Source: JAWXUK01 sp044432725
GTDB lineage: Bacteria; Bacillota; Clostridia; Oscillospirales; Oscillospiraceae
Direction: 5' to 3'
Length of the DNA stretch: 64,000 nt
Assembly (NCBI GenBank): GCA_044432725.1
Contig: JAWXUL010000001.1
Span: 228,441 to 292,440, forward strand
Shown here: piece by piece, positions 26,405-35,399 of the stretch
How the letters are laid out: every line of letters starts with the position of its first letter
Numbering within the stretch: the stretch's first letter is position 1
Translations under genes and position numbers: made by a program
Notes under the pieces: generated by a model
Seen by the model: only the letters and a program-made list of their open reading frames with translations
Told to the model about the DNA's origin: nothing
Database searches by the model: none

Positions 26405-27274
26405 TTAGATAGAATGAGCCTTAGATTTAGATATTGTATAGACAGGCAACAACCCATGATAAGCTCCCCCGTCTGACACTGCTGTGGGTGACAAGGCAAG
26501 TAAATTTTCACATATCAAATCTCCTCCAACAAAAATTTTGTCCACTTTCATGACAAGCAAAACCCCCTGTGCCCCCACCACTTGATAGGGTAAAAGACGA
26601 AATCTTGTACTATGTTCTTGATTGACTGTTAAAAAAGCAGTTGGGTCTTTTAACATTTTTCCAGAAAGTTTCTCTTGAAAAAAAGGAGACAGACGCTCTC
26701 CCTCCACCACCATCACACCTGTTCCAGACAAGGGATCTTGCAAAGTGTTTCCTGTATCGATCAGTGCTGTCAAGTTTATTTCCTTGTCGCCTAGTACTAC
26801 TGTCACAGAAACAATTTCTCCTGATATTTGACTATGCCTTCCGTACTGATGAAACACCACACTGAGAAGGAGATAACAAAAAGCAGCGGATAATAATACC
26901 ATTTTCACATCCATCGGCGAATAAAAAATCCCTGATTCTAACATGAGCCCTTGCCCACCAAGAAGAGAAATCCCCAATATCCCCCCTGCAAAAGCAAAGG
27001 AAAGAGAAAGAAAAATCAGCCCCTGTCGTAATAGCCGTCGAGAAGAACCATATGCCACCAGTACAATCAACACCCCTAACAGCATCTTGTAGAAATGACT
27101 CTGCAAAAAGGGAAAGAAGAAAATCAAAACAGCATATCCTCCCCCAATCACAGCACCAAAAGCAAAACGTAAGCGTTTCAATGGTTCTCCAGCTACTTTT
27201 GCAGCAGCCAAAAGCAACAAGTAATCAATGGTACTGTTCAAAAAAAATACTGTGTCAATATAAATGATTTGCAA
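26405..27274 (-). CDS. spoIIGA: Sigma-E processing protease SpoIIGA
   Basis: SpoIIGA is a membrane aspartic protease that cuts pro-sigma-E. The N-terminal half has five predicted membrane helices; the C-terminal domain carries the aspartic-protease-like ALIDTGNTLQDP motif with D173. The 289-residue length is normal. The start codon is TTG at 27274 with a strong GGAGGGAG upstream. A TATAAT lies at 27331-27336 on the same strand, but no good -35 is paired with it, which would fit an activator-dependent (Spo0A-type) promoter. Confidence 0.94.
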   Translation of the reverse strand: MQIIYIDTVFFLNSTIDYLLLLAAAKVAGEPLKRLRFAFGAVIGGGYAVLIFFFPFLQSHFYKMLLGVLIVLVAYGSSRRLLRQGLIFLSLSFAFAGGILGISLLGGQGLMLESGIFYSPMDVKMVLLSAAFCYLLLSVVFHQYGRHSQISGEIVSVTVVLGDKEINLTALIDTGNTLQDPLSGTGVMVVEGERLSPFFQEKLSGKMLKDPTAFLTVNQEHSTRFRLLPYQVVGAQGVLLVMKVDKIFVGGDLICENLLALSPTAVSDGGAYHGLLPVYTISKSKAHSI

Positions 27275-27381
27275 AAACTCCCTCCTTTCTTATGAATATT
27301 GTGACGATCAGTAGTCATTGGAATAATCTTATTATAACTCTATTCTCTCTCAAAAAAAGTCTAATTTTCAGGAGAAAAATA

Positions 27382-27418
27382 AAAACAGATTCTTGCTTTT
27401 TCAGCAAAAATCTGTTTT
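27382..27418 (-). terminator. Intrinsic terminator after the radical SAM gene
   Basis: On the minus strand, AAAACAGATT and AATCTGTTTT pair, with an inner TTTGC/GCAAG extension and an A-rich loop; TTATTTTTC follows. T-rich sequence also flanks it on the other strand, so it may work both ways. Confidence 0.75.
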
Positions 27419-27496
27419 ATTTCTATTTTTAGGGAGCCCATCTACCTTATCCTCTTAAATTTCATCTCATAAGACGAAATCAATCTGTGATAAAAC

Positions 27497-28372
27497 TTAT
27501 AATCTCCTATTTTTCATGCTCCGCAAAGGCACCTGTCCCTCTAAAGCTTGCTCGATCAGTGACAAAAACTTCTCTCTATCCTCTGGCAAGCCACCTTTTA
27601 ATGGCAAATAGTTAGAAGCATGATTACTGGTAAAATGCAAAGGCTCGACAGTTAAACTTTCAATCAGTAATTTGTTTTCTGCCATAATCTGTACAGGGGT
27701 ACTTTGCTCAAAAGCACCAGAAAAAGTCGCATCCCCCATGGGGGTGCCCTTTTCAGGGGAAAAAGTCAAACAAGACAAGTGTCTAGGCTTCATTTCATTG
27801 ATCAGCTTCGCTGTGGAAAGAATATGGTCTTCCCAATCTCCATGTTTTCCAGTCAGTCCCATAATGACAATGGTCCATAGATCAATCCCAGCCGCAACTA
27901 AATTTTGCCCAGCTGCCAGCATCTCTTCTCGGTTGACCCCTTTGTTGACCTCTTTTAACACAAGGTCACTACCACTTTCTACACCTAGATAAGCACGACC
28001 AAGTCCAGCTTTTCTTAACGCTGTCAACTCTTCCACTGATTTTGTCAAGGTGCTTCTTGGCCCTGCATAAGTGGTTACTTTCTCCAAGGATGGAAATGTT
28101 TTGTATAGTTTTTCTAATATTTTGATCAAGTGATCCGTTTTCAGTATAATTGCATCACCATCACACAGGAACACCCGAGACAAATCTCCATAATGTGCCT
28201 TGGCAAGGTCGATATCTTCCAAAACCTCGTCTAAATCTCTGATTTTAAAGTTTTTTTGTTTGTACATAGAGCAAAAAGTACAGCCATTGTGTGTGCAACC
28301 CATGGTTACTTGCAATAAATAGCTCTTCCACTCACCAGGGGGACGATAGAGCAGACCGTCATCATATCTCAT
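27497..28372 (-). CDS. Radical SAM protein, B12-independent, function unknown
   Basis: The protein has an Elp3/HemN-like radical SAM barrel with the cluster motif MGCTHNGCTFC, that is C-x4-C-x2-C, not the usual C-x3-C-x2-C. Downstream come LCDGDAI, YAGPRS and LGVESGSD, which are characteristic barrel motifs. The 291 residues leave little room for a second domain. It stands alone between spoIIGA and a divergent S1-domain gene, so context gives no hint. Substrate is unknown; the family is widespread in anaerobic Firmicutes. Confidence 0.85.
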   Translation of the reverse strand: MRYDDGLLYRPPGEWKSYLLQVTMGCTHNGCTFCSMYKQKNFKIRDLDEVLEDIDLAKAHYGDLSRVFLCDGDAIILKTDHLIKILEKLYKTFPSLEKVTTYAGPRSTLTKSVEELTALRKAGLGRAYLGVESGSDLVLKEVNKGVNREEMLAAGQNLVAAGIDLWTIVIMGLTGKHGDWEDHILSTAKLINEMKPRHLSCLTFSPEKGTPMGDATFSGAFEQSTPVQIMAENKLLIESLTVEPLHFTSNHASNYLPLKGGLPEDREKFLSLIEQALEGQVPLRSMKNRRL

Positions 28373-28567
28373 AGTATTCTCCTTTCATTGTTTGGCTGTC
28401 ATGTGTTTTATCACAAAAATTTTTTTCCATTTTCCTATTTTACAGAACTCCCCTTTCAGCCCAATCCACTTTCTCTATGATATCCATTTTTTTCAAAAAA
28501 AGAAGCAAGGAAAGTAAATTCTCTGCATAGAGTAAAAAAGAACAAAAACCAATTAGGAGGAAGTATC

Positions 28568-29497
28568 ATGATGATATTACCAGAAGGTCGATATTTACAC
28601 ACAGAGGAAAATCAAGAACTATCTGCAAGCAAAGAGGGGCTACTCAAAGCAAAAGAAGAACAAATCCCTCTGGAAGCCATAGCGCTACGTTGCGAAGAAG
28701 GGCTAGGCATTACAGTTTCCCTAGGTAATTTCATTGGATTTATCCCTTGGTTTCAAGGGGCTCTGGGACTGGAAACTGGATTGGTACGAGAAATTGCTGT
28801 CATGTCACGGATTGGTCGACCCATCGCCTTTTTGGTAGAGGATATTTTGGAAGAAAATGGACGAATCACGCCTATTTTGTCCCGAAGTCGACTGCAACAA
28901 CAGGCGAAAGACCATATTCTTTCTCTTCGCAATGGGACAGTTTTACCAGCTACCATTACAAGACTTGAAACCTTTGGTGCTTTTGTGGATATCGGATGTG
29001 GCATTGCATCTCTGATAAGTAATGATCGCATCTCCATTTCTCGCATCACCCACCCGTCCCAACGTTTTCAGCGAGGACAGGAAATTTATGTAGCGATTTT
29101 AGAGCATGATTGGCAAGAAGAGCGTGTTCGTGTCACCCACCGAGAACTTTTAGGGTCGTGGTCAGAAAATGCTTCCAAATTTTCCATTGGTATGACCCTT
29201 CCTGGGATGGTAAGAAGCATCAAAAACTATGGAATTTTCGTAGAACTTTCCCCTAATTTTTCTGGACTTGCCGAGGTGGTAGATGGCATAATAGAAGGTC
29301 AACGTGTGTCTGTTTACATCAAAGGAATTCTGCCAGATAAAATGAAGTGTAAACTTCTGATTATCGGAGAATTACCACCTGCTGATCCTTATCCTCTTTC
29401 TTACTTTCTCCCAGAAACAGGGCAGTTATCTCATTGGAATTATGCAACAGAAGGTTGCGAAAAATCAGGTGGAGAGACATTTTTTCATACTTTCTAA
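28568..29497 (+). CDS. S1-domain RNA-binding protein
   Basis: Three consecutive S1-like OB domains can be seen: a diverged one (about 35-110), a typical one starting at NGTVLPATITRLETFGAFVDIG (about 122-195) and a third starting at IGMTLPGMVRSIKNYGIFVELS (about 200-265). The pattern resembles ribosomal protein S1 or YmfI/CvfB-type regulators, but the length of 309 residues and the order do not match S1 itself. AGGAGG lies 7 bases before the first of two adjacent ATGs. It is transcribed alone and converges on the uracil-DNA glycosylase gene. Confidence 0.85.
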   Translation: MMILPEGRYLHTEENQELSASKEGLLKAKEEQIPLEAIALRCEEGLGITVSLGNFIGFIPWFQGALGLETGLVREIAVMSRIGRPIAFLVEDILEENGRITPILSRSRLQQQAKDHILSLRNGTVLPATITRLETFGAFVDIGCGIASLISNDRISISRITHPSQRFQRGQEIYVAILEHDWQEERVRVTHRELLGSWSENASKFSIGMTLPGMVRSIKNYGIFVELSPNFSGLAEVVDGIIEGQRVSVYIKGILPDKMKCKLLIIGELPPADPYPLSYFLPETGQLSHWNYATEGCEKSGGETFFHTF

Positions 29498-29530
29498 ACA
29501 TTTCCCCCAAACTGCCAAAATAAGAGCTGC

Positions 29531-30109
29531 TTATGATTCCATCTCATAGGTTTCAGGCGCAATCTCTATAATTTTTTTTTGCAAAATTTTCAAATCTTGA
29601 AAGGTCACTGGTTTATGGTGTGGATTGCGAAGCAGGGCAGCTGGGTGATACAGCCCCATCATCTCTACACCATTTTTCTGAAAAAAAACACCATGATCAT
29701 CCTTAGTCTTAAACTCTGGAGCAATTAAACTTTGTGCTGCCACCAATCCCAAACAAACAATAATTTTCGGTTTCATAAAGCCTACTTGTCCTCGTAAATA
29801 ATCCAAACAGGCACGCTGTTCTGTTTTCAAAGGATTTCTGTTTTTAGGTGGACGACATTTCACCATATTAGCAATATAAATATTTTTATTTCGGTCTAAA
29901 TCAATGACAGCAAGAATTTCGTCTAAAAGTTTTCCACTACGTCCCACAAAGGGCTGTCCAGAAAGATCCTCTTTCTCCCCTGGTGCTTCCCCCACAAAAA
30001 GTACTTTTGCTCTGGGGTTTCCTGTGCCAAAAACCACCTGTGTACGGCTATCTGCCAAGGCACATTTGTTACAATTTTTACATTCTTTTTCTAAGGCGTT
30101 CCAATCCAT
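29531..30109 (-). CDS. Family 4 uracil-DNA glycosylase
   Basis: This enzyme excises uracil from DNA. Type-4 features are the N-terminal C10-x2-C13 with later cysteines (VKCRPPKN and ACLDYL) that together ligate a [4Fe-4S] cluster, the active-site GEAPGEKEDLSGQPFVGRSG and the HPAALLRNP motif. The length is 192 residues, typical. It is third in the ireB-DUF523-udg run, 10 bases after DUF523. Confidence 0.93.
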   Translation of the reverse strand: MDWNALEKECKNCNKCALADSRTQVVFGTGNPRAKVLFVGEAPGEKEDLSGQPFVGRSGKLLDEILAVIDLDRNKNIYIANMVKCRPPKNRNPLKTEQRACLDYLRGQVGFMKPKIIVCLGLVAAQSLIAPEFKTKDDHGVFFQKNGVEMMGLYHPAALLRNPHHKPVTFQDLKILQKKIIEIAPETYEMES

Positions 30110-30119
30110 TTGTTCTCCT

Positions 30120-30617
30120 CTATCTTGCTGTAAATCTAGGATATTGGTGGCTACTGATCCCTTGTTGATTTTGAATTCTAGGCTTGTTCAAATAATTTTC
30201 TAAGGCAGATTCCCCAAGAATAAAAATGCCAGCTTGCACCAGTCTTTTGGCTGTGACCCCCATGCCTTCCACAAGATTTCCTGAAAAGCTTCCATCATAA
30301 ATCAATCCACAACCACAAGAGGGAGAGCGCTCTTTTAAAATGGCAATGGTGCACTGATGCTCCATTGCCACTTCCAATGCCTTCATGGCACCCAACTCAA
30401 AAAAACTTGTCACATCTTCCATGGCTTCTGTGACCACCATATTTCCTTGACATTCTGCTCGAAGCCGTGGTGTGGGAAGCCCAGCTGCACATTCAGGGCA
30501 AAAAGGAAACAGCTTGTCCCCTCCTTTGGCAAGAATTTCCATAGAAGGATAAGAACGAGGAATCCCGTCAAAACGACAATTCGCCCCCATCAGACAAGCA
30601 CTGACTAAAATATTCAA
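30120..30617 (-). CDS. DUF523 (TudS-like) protein
   Basis: The sequence opens NILVSACLMGANCRFDG and has PFCPECAAGLPTPR and KERSPSCGCG. These are the three cysteine-bearing motifs of DUF523, a family shown in one case to be a [4Fe-4S]-dependent thiouracil desulfidase (TudS). The 165 residues are normal for a stand-alone DUF523. The start is TTG at 30617, with GAGG upstream. Whether it acts on thiouracil here is unproven. Confidence 0.9.
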   Translation of the reverse strand: MNILVSACLMGANCRFDGIPRSYPSMEILAKGGDKLFPFCPECAAGLPTPRLRAECQGNMVVTEAMEDVTSFFELGAMKALEVAMEHQCTIAILKERSPSCGCGLIYDGSFSGNLVEGMGVTAKRLVQAGIFILGESALENYLNKPRIQNQQGISSHQYPRFTAR

Positions 30618-30640
30618 AATGCCTCATCCTTTCTTCTTAG

Positions 30641-30889
30641 TTAATGAGAGAGATAAAATCTCACCAAAGCTTGAAGCAATTCATCACGATCAATTTTCCG
30701 AATCAAAGCACGGGCATTGTTGTGATTTGTCACATAAGTGGGATCTTCGGACAAAATATATCCCACAATTTGGTTGATAGGGTTATACCCCTTGTCCTGC
30801 AAAGCCAAATAGACAGTATTTAAAATTTCTTTAATTTCCATGTCTCTTTGGTCGTTGGGACTAAATTTTCTAGTGAAATCAATTTCCAT
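30641..30889 (-). CDS. ireB: IreB family (DUF965) regulatory phosphoprotein
   Basis: In Enterococcus IreB is phosphorylated by the PASTA kinase IreK and influences cephalosporin resistance. The 82-residue protein starts MEIDFTRKFSPNDQRDMEIK, matching the family. It is all-helical and ends YVTNHNNARALIRKIDRDELL. The ATG at 30889 has AAGGAGG 8 bases before it; 13 further in-frame codons have no support. A good promoter sits at 30945-30973. The N-terminal threonine in the first ten residues is the likely phosphorylation site by analogy. Confidence 0.93.
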   Translation of the reverse strand: MEIDFTRKFSPNDQRDMEIKEILNTVYLALQDKGYNPINQIVGYILSEDPTYVTNHNNARALIRKIDRDELLQALVRFYLSH

Positions 30890-30944
30890 ATTGTTGTCCT
30901 CCTTACAGACATTGACGGCAATCAGCATCGTCTTTCTGTCCCTT

Positions 30945-30973
30945 AGTATACACTAAAACTCTATCAATGTAAA
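30945..30973 (-). promoter_or_regulatory. Sigma-A promoter of ireB
   Basis: On the minus strand, TTTACA (30968-30973) and TATACT (30945-30950) are separated by 17 bases. The start point would be about 50 bases before the ireB ATG. Confidence 0.7.
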
Positions 30974-31025
30974 GGGGAAATTTACAATTTATCAAGGGGA
31001 CCTCCAAAAAGAAAGGAATGTTTTT

Positions 31026-32216
31026 TTAAAACAACAAGACTGGCTTCTCTCGCCACTCACGACCCCTGATTGGGATTTCTGGAAAACATAGTCCATATAA
31101 TTCCGTGGCAGCTACCTCGTGGGCAAAAACTTTTTGACATTCTTGGGAGAAATTGTGAATATGTGCCGTTTTTGTGCAAATAGGAAGTGTGTTTGTCCTT
31201 CCTTGTAAAACTTCTCTTCCTTTTCCATTCATCCCCAATACGCGCAGAAAAGGAGGAAATTGACTTTCTTCCTGTAATCCTAAATATGCCCAAAGTACAA
31301 GCCGTCTCAATCGTCCGTGGGTATATCTTTTGGTTTTGACCAAGGACAAAAATTCCTCCACAGACTTTGCCTCTTTCCCATATTTCTCCAGACGATGTGG
31401 CAGCCCCTCTCCTGTTCCACTATCTGGCAGCTTTGCCCACGCTTCTGCTGTCATCATCATAATTTTTGACATGATTCCCCTTTCACAAAAGGAAAGAGAA
31501 GGCAAGGCAGAATGTTTCAATAGGTTTCGTCCCACCTCATTTAAATACGGAGAAGCAGCGTTCCAGCTTCCTTCATACAATTTCGCCCTGATATCCGTTG
31601 CAGATGTGTGTATATTTTGGCTCTCCCCAGTTATTTCATGAAAACCACTGCCTTTCCGAGCCACTGTCATCGGCACAATCGTGCTTTTGAAATAGGCTAA
31701 GGCATCCAAATAAGAAAGCCCTAAAATATTGTTCGGAAGAGAGAGAAAATCACAAGATTCCCCCAAGATTTTTTCGATGGCTTGTTGCCTTGCCACGGGA
31801 AAACTGCATGGTTTTTTTAATTCTTCTTTTAAGAAAAGGGGGAAGTCTTTGTGGGTAAGTGCCCTTTGACCTTTGTGGAGAGCAGATAAATCCCCAAGTT
31901 CACTACCAAAGGAAAGGGCATCCACACAGCCTAAGCCCTCTAGCAAAGCCACAGCCCCTCGTGCAAAGTGTTCAGCGGAAGACATCGCCCACAAAGTGGG
32001 AAGCTCGATGACTAAATCAGCGCCTCCTTCCAGAGCCATCTTGCTTCGTTGCCACTTATCTGTGATAGCACAGTTTGCCTGTTGTACCCAATGACCACTC
32101 ATCACAACAACAACGGCTGTTTCCTCTTGTGGAAATTGTTTTCTGCTCTCTTCGATATGATATCGATGCCCAGAATGAAAGGGGTTATATTCTGCGATGA
32201 TTCCGATGACTTTCAT
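31026..32216 (-). CDS. tmcAL: tRNA(Met) cytidine acetate ligase
   Basis: TmcAL activates acetate with ATP to make ac4C at the wobble base of elongator tRNA-Met. It has the nucleotidyltransferase start GIIAEYNPFHSGHRYHIE (HxGH motif), the ELPTLWAMSSAE stretch and SFGSE. The segment reading SGHWVQQANCAI differs from the more common SGNFVQRGEPA of Bacillus but keeps the position. The length is 396 residues. Acetate kinase lies divergently upstream, an acetate-linked neighbour though possibly by chance. Confidence 0.9.
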   Translation of the reverse strand: MKVIGIIAEYNPFHSGHRYHIEESRKQFPQEETAVVVVMSGHWVQQANCAITDKWQRSKMALEGGADLVIELPTLWAMSSAEHFARGAVALLEGLGCVDALSFGSELGDLSALHKGQRALTHKDFPLFLKEELKKPCSFPVARQQAIEKILGESCDFLSLPNNILGLSYLDALAYFKSTIVPMTVARKGSGFHEITGESQNIHTSATDIRAKLYEGSWNAASPYLNEVGRNLLKHSALPSLSFCERGIMSKIMMMTAEAWAKLPDSGTGEGLPHRLEKYGKEAKSVEEFLSLVKTKRYTHGRLRRLVLWAYLGLQEESQFPPFLRVLGMNGKGREVLQGRTNTLPICTKTAHIHNFSQECQKVFAHEVAATELYGLCFPEIPIRGREWREKPVLLF

Positions 32217-32343
32217 GAAATACTCCTTTGTGAAAGAAAAAACAAGCTTTTTCTTTGTTAAATAAAAGATTATTGAAAATTTAGGGAAAAGTCCTTGTCT
32301 TTTCCAAAATAAAGTGCTAAAATATCCAGTGTAGGAAATCTCT

Positions 32344-32413
32344 AAGGCAATACCTCTTCATTTCCATTTTCAAGTTACGATATTGCCTTCACTACTTACT
32401 ATATTGCCTTCAC
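32344..32413. repeat. Cluster of TATTGCCTT motifs upstream of ackA
   Basis: The 13-mer ATATTGCCTTCAC occurs at 32380-32392 and again at 32401-32413, exactly 21 bases apart, two helical turns. Its core occurs inverted as AAGGCAATA at 32344-32352. Each direct copy contains TTGCCT, which could serve as a -35 element; TATGCA follows the second at 17 bases. The spacing suggests an operator array for ackA. Confidence 0.5.
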
Positions 32414-32484
32414 CATATTGTTATGATATGCAAAGCAACCACTAAAATCCCAAAATTTTTTTATAAAAAAAGGAGTATAAAAAC

Positions 32485-33681
32485 ATGAATGTACTAGTCA
32501 TCAACGCAGGTAGCTCTTCTTTGAAATATCAGCTACTGAACACCACCACCCAAGAGGCACTGGCAAAAGGTCTTTGCGAAAGAATCGGCATTGACGGTAA
32601 TTTTGTCTATGAAGTAGAAGGGAAAGACAAATATAAAAAAGAAATCCCTATGCCAACACATAACGAAGCCATCAAAGCTTTGCTAGACACTTTGGTAGAC
32701 AAAGACATCGGTGTCATCAAAGATGTCTCTGAAATTGACGCTGTGGGACATCGTGTGGTTCATGCAGGGGAATCCTTCTCTCAATCTGTTTTGCTCACAG
32801 ACGAAGTCATGGCTGTTTTAAAAGATTGTATCCCTCTTGCACCTTTGCACAATCCTGCCAATATCATTGGAATTGAAGCTTGCATCCAAACTTTTGGGAA
32901 AGAAAAACCACAAGTAGCAGTTTTTGATACAGCATTCCACCAAACTATGCCAGAGAAAGCATTTATGTATGCTCTTCCTTATAAATACTATGAAGAAGAT
33001 AAAGTCCGTCGTTATGGTTTCCACGGCACCAGTCACAAATATGTGGCAGACCGTGCCGCTGCTATGCTAGGCAAACCCCTAGAATCTTTGAAACTGATTT
33101 CTTGTCATCTGGGCAATGGTTCTTCTGTGGCTGCAATCTCTGGTGGAAAATCTGTGGATACTTCTATGGGCTTCACCCCTCTGGCTGGTGTGGCAATGGG
33201 AACCCGTTGTGGGGATTTAGACGCAGGTATTATGGAATATCTCATGAACAAGCACAATATGGACATCAATCAAATGCTTTCTGTCTTGAACAAAGAATCT
33301 GGTGTCATGGGTGTTTCTGACCTTTCTTCTGACTTCCGTGATTTGGAAGATGGTGCAGCAAAACAAAATCATAAAGCGGTTCTTGCCCTTGAAATGTTCG
33401 AATACCAAGTGAGTAAATACATCGGTGCTTATGCAGCTGCAATGGGTGGCGTCGATGCTGTGATTTTCACAGCTGGCGTAGGAGAAAATGGAATTGACAC
33501 CAGAAAAGCCATCGTTGCTCCTCTTGCCTTTATGGGAATTGTCATGGACGAAGCCAAAAACAAAGTCCGTGGAAAAGAAACCGACGTATCTGCAGACAAA
33601 GCAACGGTCAAAACCCTTGTCATTCCAACGAATGAAGAATTGATGATTGCTATGGACACAGATCAAATTGTGTCAAAATAA
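32485..33681 (+). CDS. ackA: Acetate kinase
   Basis: AckA makes ATP and acetate from acetyl-phosphate, the main energy-yielding step of many fermentations. The signatures VINAGSSSLKYQLL at the start, GHRVVHAGE, CHLGNGSS and GDLDAGIMEY are all present. The length of 398 residues is standard. AAAGGAG precedes the ATG. The usual partner pta is not adjacent, and the gene has its own terminator, so ackA is monocistronic here. Confidence 0.97.
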   Translation: MNVLVINAGSSSLKYQLLNTTTQEALAKGLCERIGIDGNFVYEVEGKDKYKKEIPMPTHNEAIKALLDTLVDKDIGVIKDVSEIDAVGHRVVHAGESFSQSVLLTDEVMAVLKDCIPLAPLHNPANIIGIEACIQTFGKEKPQVAVFDTAFHQTMPEKAFMYALPYKYYEEDKVRRYGFHGTSHKYVADRAAAMLGKPLESLKLISCHLGNGSSVAAISGGKSVDTSMGFTPLAGVAMGTRCGDLDAGIMEYLMNKHNMDINQMLSVLNKESGVMGVSDLSSDFRDLEDGAAKQNHKAVLALEMFEYQVSKYIGAYAAAMGGVDAVIFTAGVGENGIDTRKAIVAPLAFMGIVMDEAKNKVRGKETDVSADKATVKTLVIPTNEELMIAMDTDQIVSK

Positions 33682-33718
33682 TAGAAAAGAACAATAAAGA
33701 CAGCTGTTTATCAGATTA

Positions 33719-33757
33719 AAAAGTTCTGAATCCTTGATGGATTCAGAACTTTTTTTG
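33719..33757 (+). terminator. Intrinsic terminator of ackA
   Basis: AAAAGTTCTGAATCC and GGATTCAGAACTTTT pair perfectly around the pentaloop TTGAT and are followed by a T tract. The minus side is also T-rich, so it may serve the convergent SPOCS/LysM gene too. Confidence 0.85.
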
Positions 33758-33784
33758 AACATAAAACAGTTAAAGAACAGAACT

Positions 33785-35293
33785 TTATCGTATGCTAGGG
33801 ATTAATAACATTTGTCCTTGGGGGAGGATGTCTTCCTCCAGACAATTTGCTTGGATAATTTGTCCTGTCGTGGTGCCATAATTTTTGGCGATGTCCCACA
33901 AAGTTTCCTCTCCTTGGGGAAGCCGTAGAACCACAGTGGATACCCCTCGTTCTCTTGGCTCTCCCAGTGTGGTGGATACTACCACTGTGACTGGTTCTGT
34001 CTCTACCATAGAATAGGAAAATTGTGGTGTAAAGCGTAACTCTACACCTCCTGGTGCCACGGAAGTAAAGACTTCGCCTAAGGTCAAAGCTCGACAGCAA
34101 GAGGTGACATGCTCGGGACAATCAATTTGATGACTGATCGGATAAGGAAACTCTAAGCTTTGCCATGCGCCACTTTCGTCACAACAAAGTAGAGTGATGA
34201 GCAATTCCGAAGAAAAGGTCAACTGATTGCCGTCTCTGCTTTGGGTGACTCTCCCTGAAGCAACCCGTGCATCCTCCACTCGCTGAATGGGCATTGTAGT
34301 CTCGAAAATCTGCCGTATGCTTTGTGGAACCAAAAATTCTTCTGCCACTGTGACCAAGGTATATTGGTCTTTTTCGACAGCAATTTGCTGATAAATACTA
34401 TAGGCATCCTCTAATAAAGAAAGTTGTTTCTCCCCTCGTACAGTTGCTTGCGCCATTAAATCAATAGTCACGTCAAGTTGACGCCCCCCATTGTACCCAG
34501 GGCTGACATAAAAGGATTCTAAAACCAAACTAACTGATGGTTTCCCCTCTTCCCCACTGTCTTCGACTTCCATAATTTGAGAAAAAGGTAGAAGATGATG
34601 GGAATGCTCCAGCTCTCCTTGCGTATTGAGATAGAGAATATGAATCTCTGTCTCTCCTTTGTAGATTAGCTTGTTCCCTATCACTTTGCTCTCACTGGCA
34701 TAAGGCATGATACGAACAGACATCACTTCTTCCAAATCCTCTTGCCCTTGGAGAGAAATAGTCTCATCAAAAGTGAAATGAGTGGTTTTCACAGCACAAA
34801 GAGGTTTGATTTCCTTTTCCATGATTCTCTCTTCCATGCCTTGCGCTTCCCCTTGTTCTACCCCACAACATAACACCAACTCGTTGCACTGATAACCTGA
34901 TACCTCTAACAAAATATCCGCTCTAACTAAAATTTTCCGTGGGTTTAAAATTCTGGCTTCTCCACGACAAAGAGTCGGTACCACAAAAACCTCGTCCCCT
35001 GATTCCAAGGGGCTACCTTGTGTTTCTGATTGAAATGGCATACGCACCGTGATTTTTTCGATGCCTCTGCCCTCTTCTGGCTGATACAATACTGTTGCTT
35101 CTACCTGCCCCTTCATGACAATGCCTTCTGTGCCCACCTCTTTTTCGCTGATACAAATTTGCCCACAAACAGAAATAATGCGTAAAATATCAGGACAGGC
35201 ATCTGGAACAATCGCCTCTTGTGTTTCTTCTTGGGCAATGGTGGTATCAAGGACTTGTTGATAGCACTGCATCACATTCTTTTTCAATTCCAT
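33785..35293 (-). CDS. SPOCS (DUF3794) and LysM domain protein, spore coat type
   Basis: The 502-residue protein has repeated SPOCS/DUF3794 domains (three by eye, about 10-130, 160-280 and 315-430) and a C-terminal LysM (about 455-500, VVLRLPQGEETLWDIAKNYGTT...QANCL). Related Firmicute proteins act in spore morphogenesis, binding peptidoglycan through LysM at the cortex-coat interface. The ATG at 35293 (MELKKNVMQ) has GGGAG 7 bases upstream; the open frame runs 17 codons further without a ribosome site. A sigma-E-like promoter lies about 70 bases upstream, next to spoVM. Confidence 0.88.
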   Translation of the reverse strand: MELKKNVMQCYQQVLDTTIAQEETQEAIVPDACPDILRIISVCGQICISEKEVGTEGIVMKGQVEATVLYQPEEGRGIEKITVRMPFQSETQGSPLESGDEVFVVPTLCRGEARILNPRKILVRADILLEVSGYQCNELVLCCGVEQGEAQGMEERIMEKEIKPLCAVKTTHFTFDETISLQGQEDLEEVMSVRIMPYASESKVIGNKLIYKGETEIHILYLNTQGELEHSHHLLPFSQIMEVEDSGEEGKPSVSLVLESFYVSPGYNGGRQLDVTIDLMAQATVRGEKQLSLLEDAYSIYQQIAVEKDQYTLVTVAEEFLVPQSIRQIFETTMPIQRVEDARVASGRVTQSRDGNQLTFSSELLITLLCCDESGAWQSLEFPYPISHQIDCPEHVTSCCRALTLGEVFTSVAPGGVELRFTPQFSYSMVETEPVTVVVSTTLGEPRERGVSTVVLRLPQGEETLWDIAKNYGTTTGQIIQANCLEEDILPQGQMLLIPSIR

Positions 35294-35370
35294 AAATTCG
35301 CTCCCTCTACATTGTAATTTCATTGCCTTTCTCTCTTCTTTCAAAAAGAGAAAGACAACAAGTTACTCAC

Positions 35371-35399
35371 AGATTATGAGAGCATTACTTAAAATATGT
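35371..35399 (-). promoter_or_regulatory. Candidate sigma-E promoter of the SPOCS/LysM gene
   Basis: On the minus strand, ACATATT (35393-35399) is followed after 14 bases by CATAATCT (35371-35378). The Bacillus sigma-E consensus is about KMATATT, 14 bases, CATACAHT; six of seven and six of eight positions match. Confidence 0.55.
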
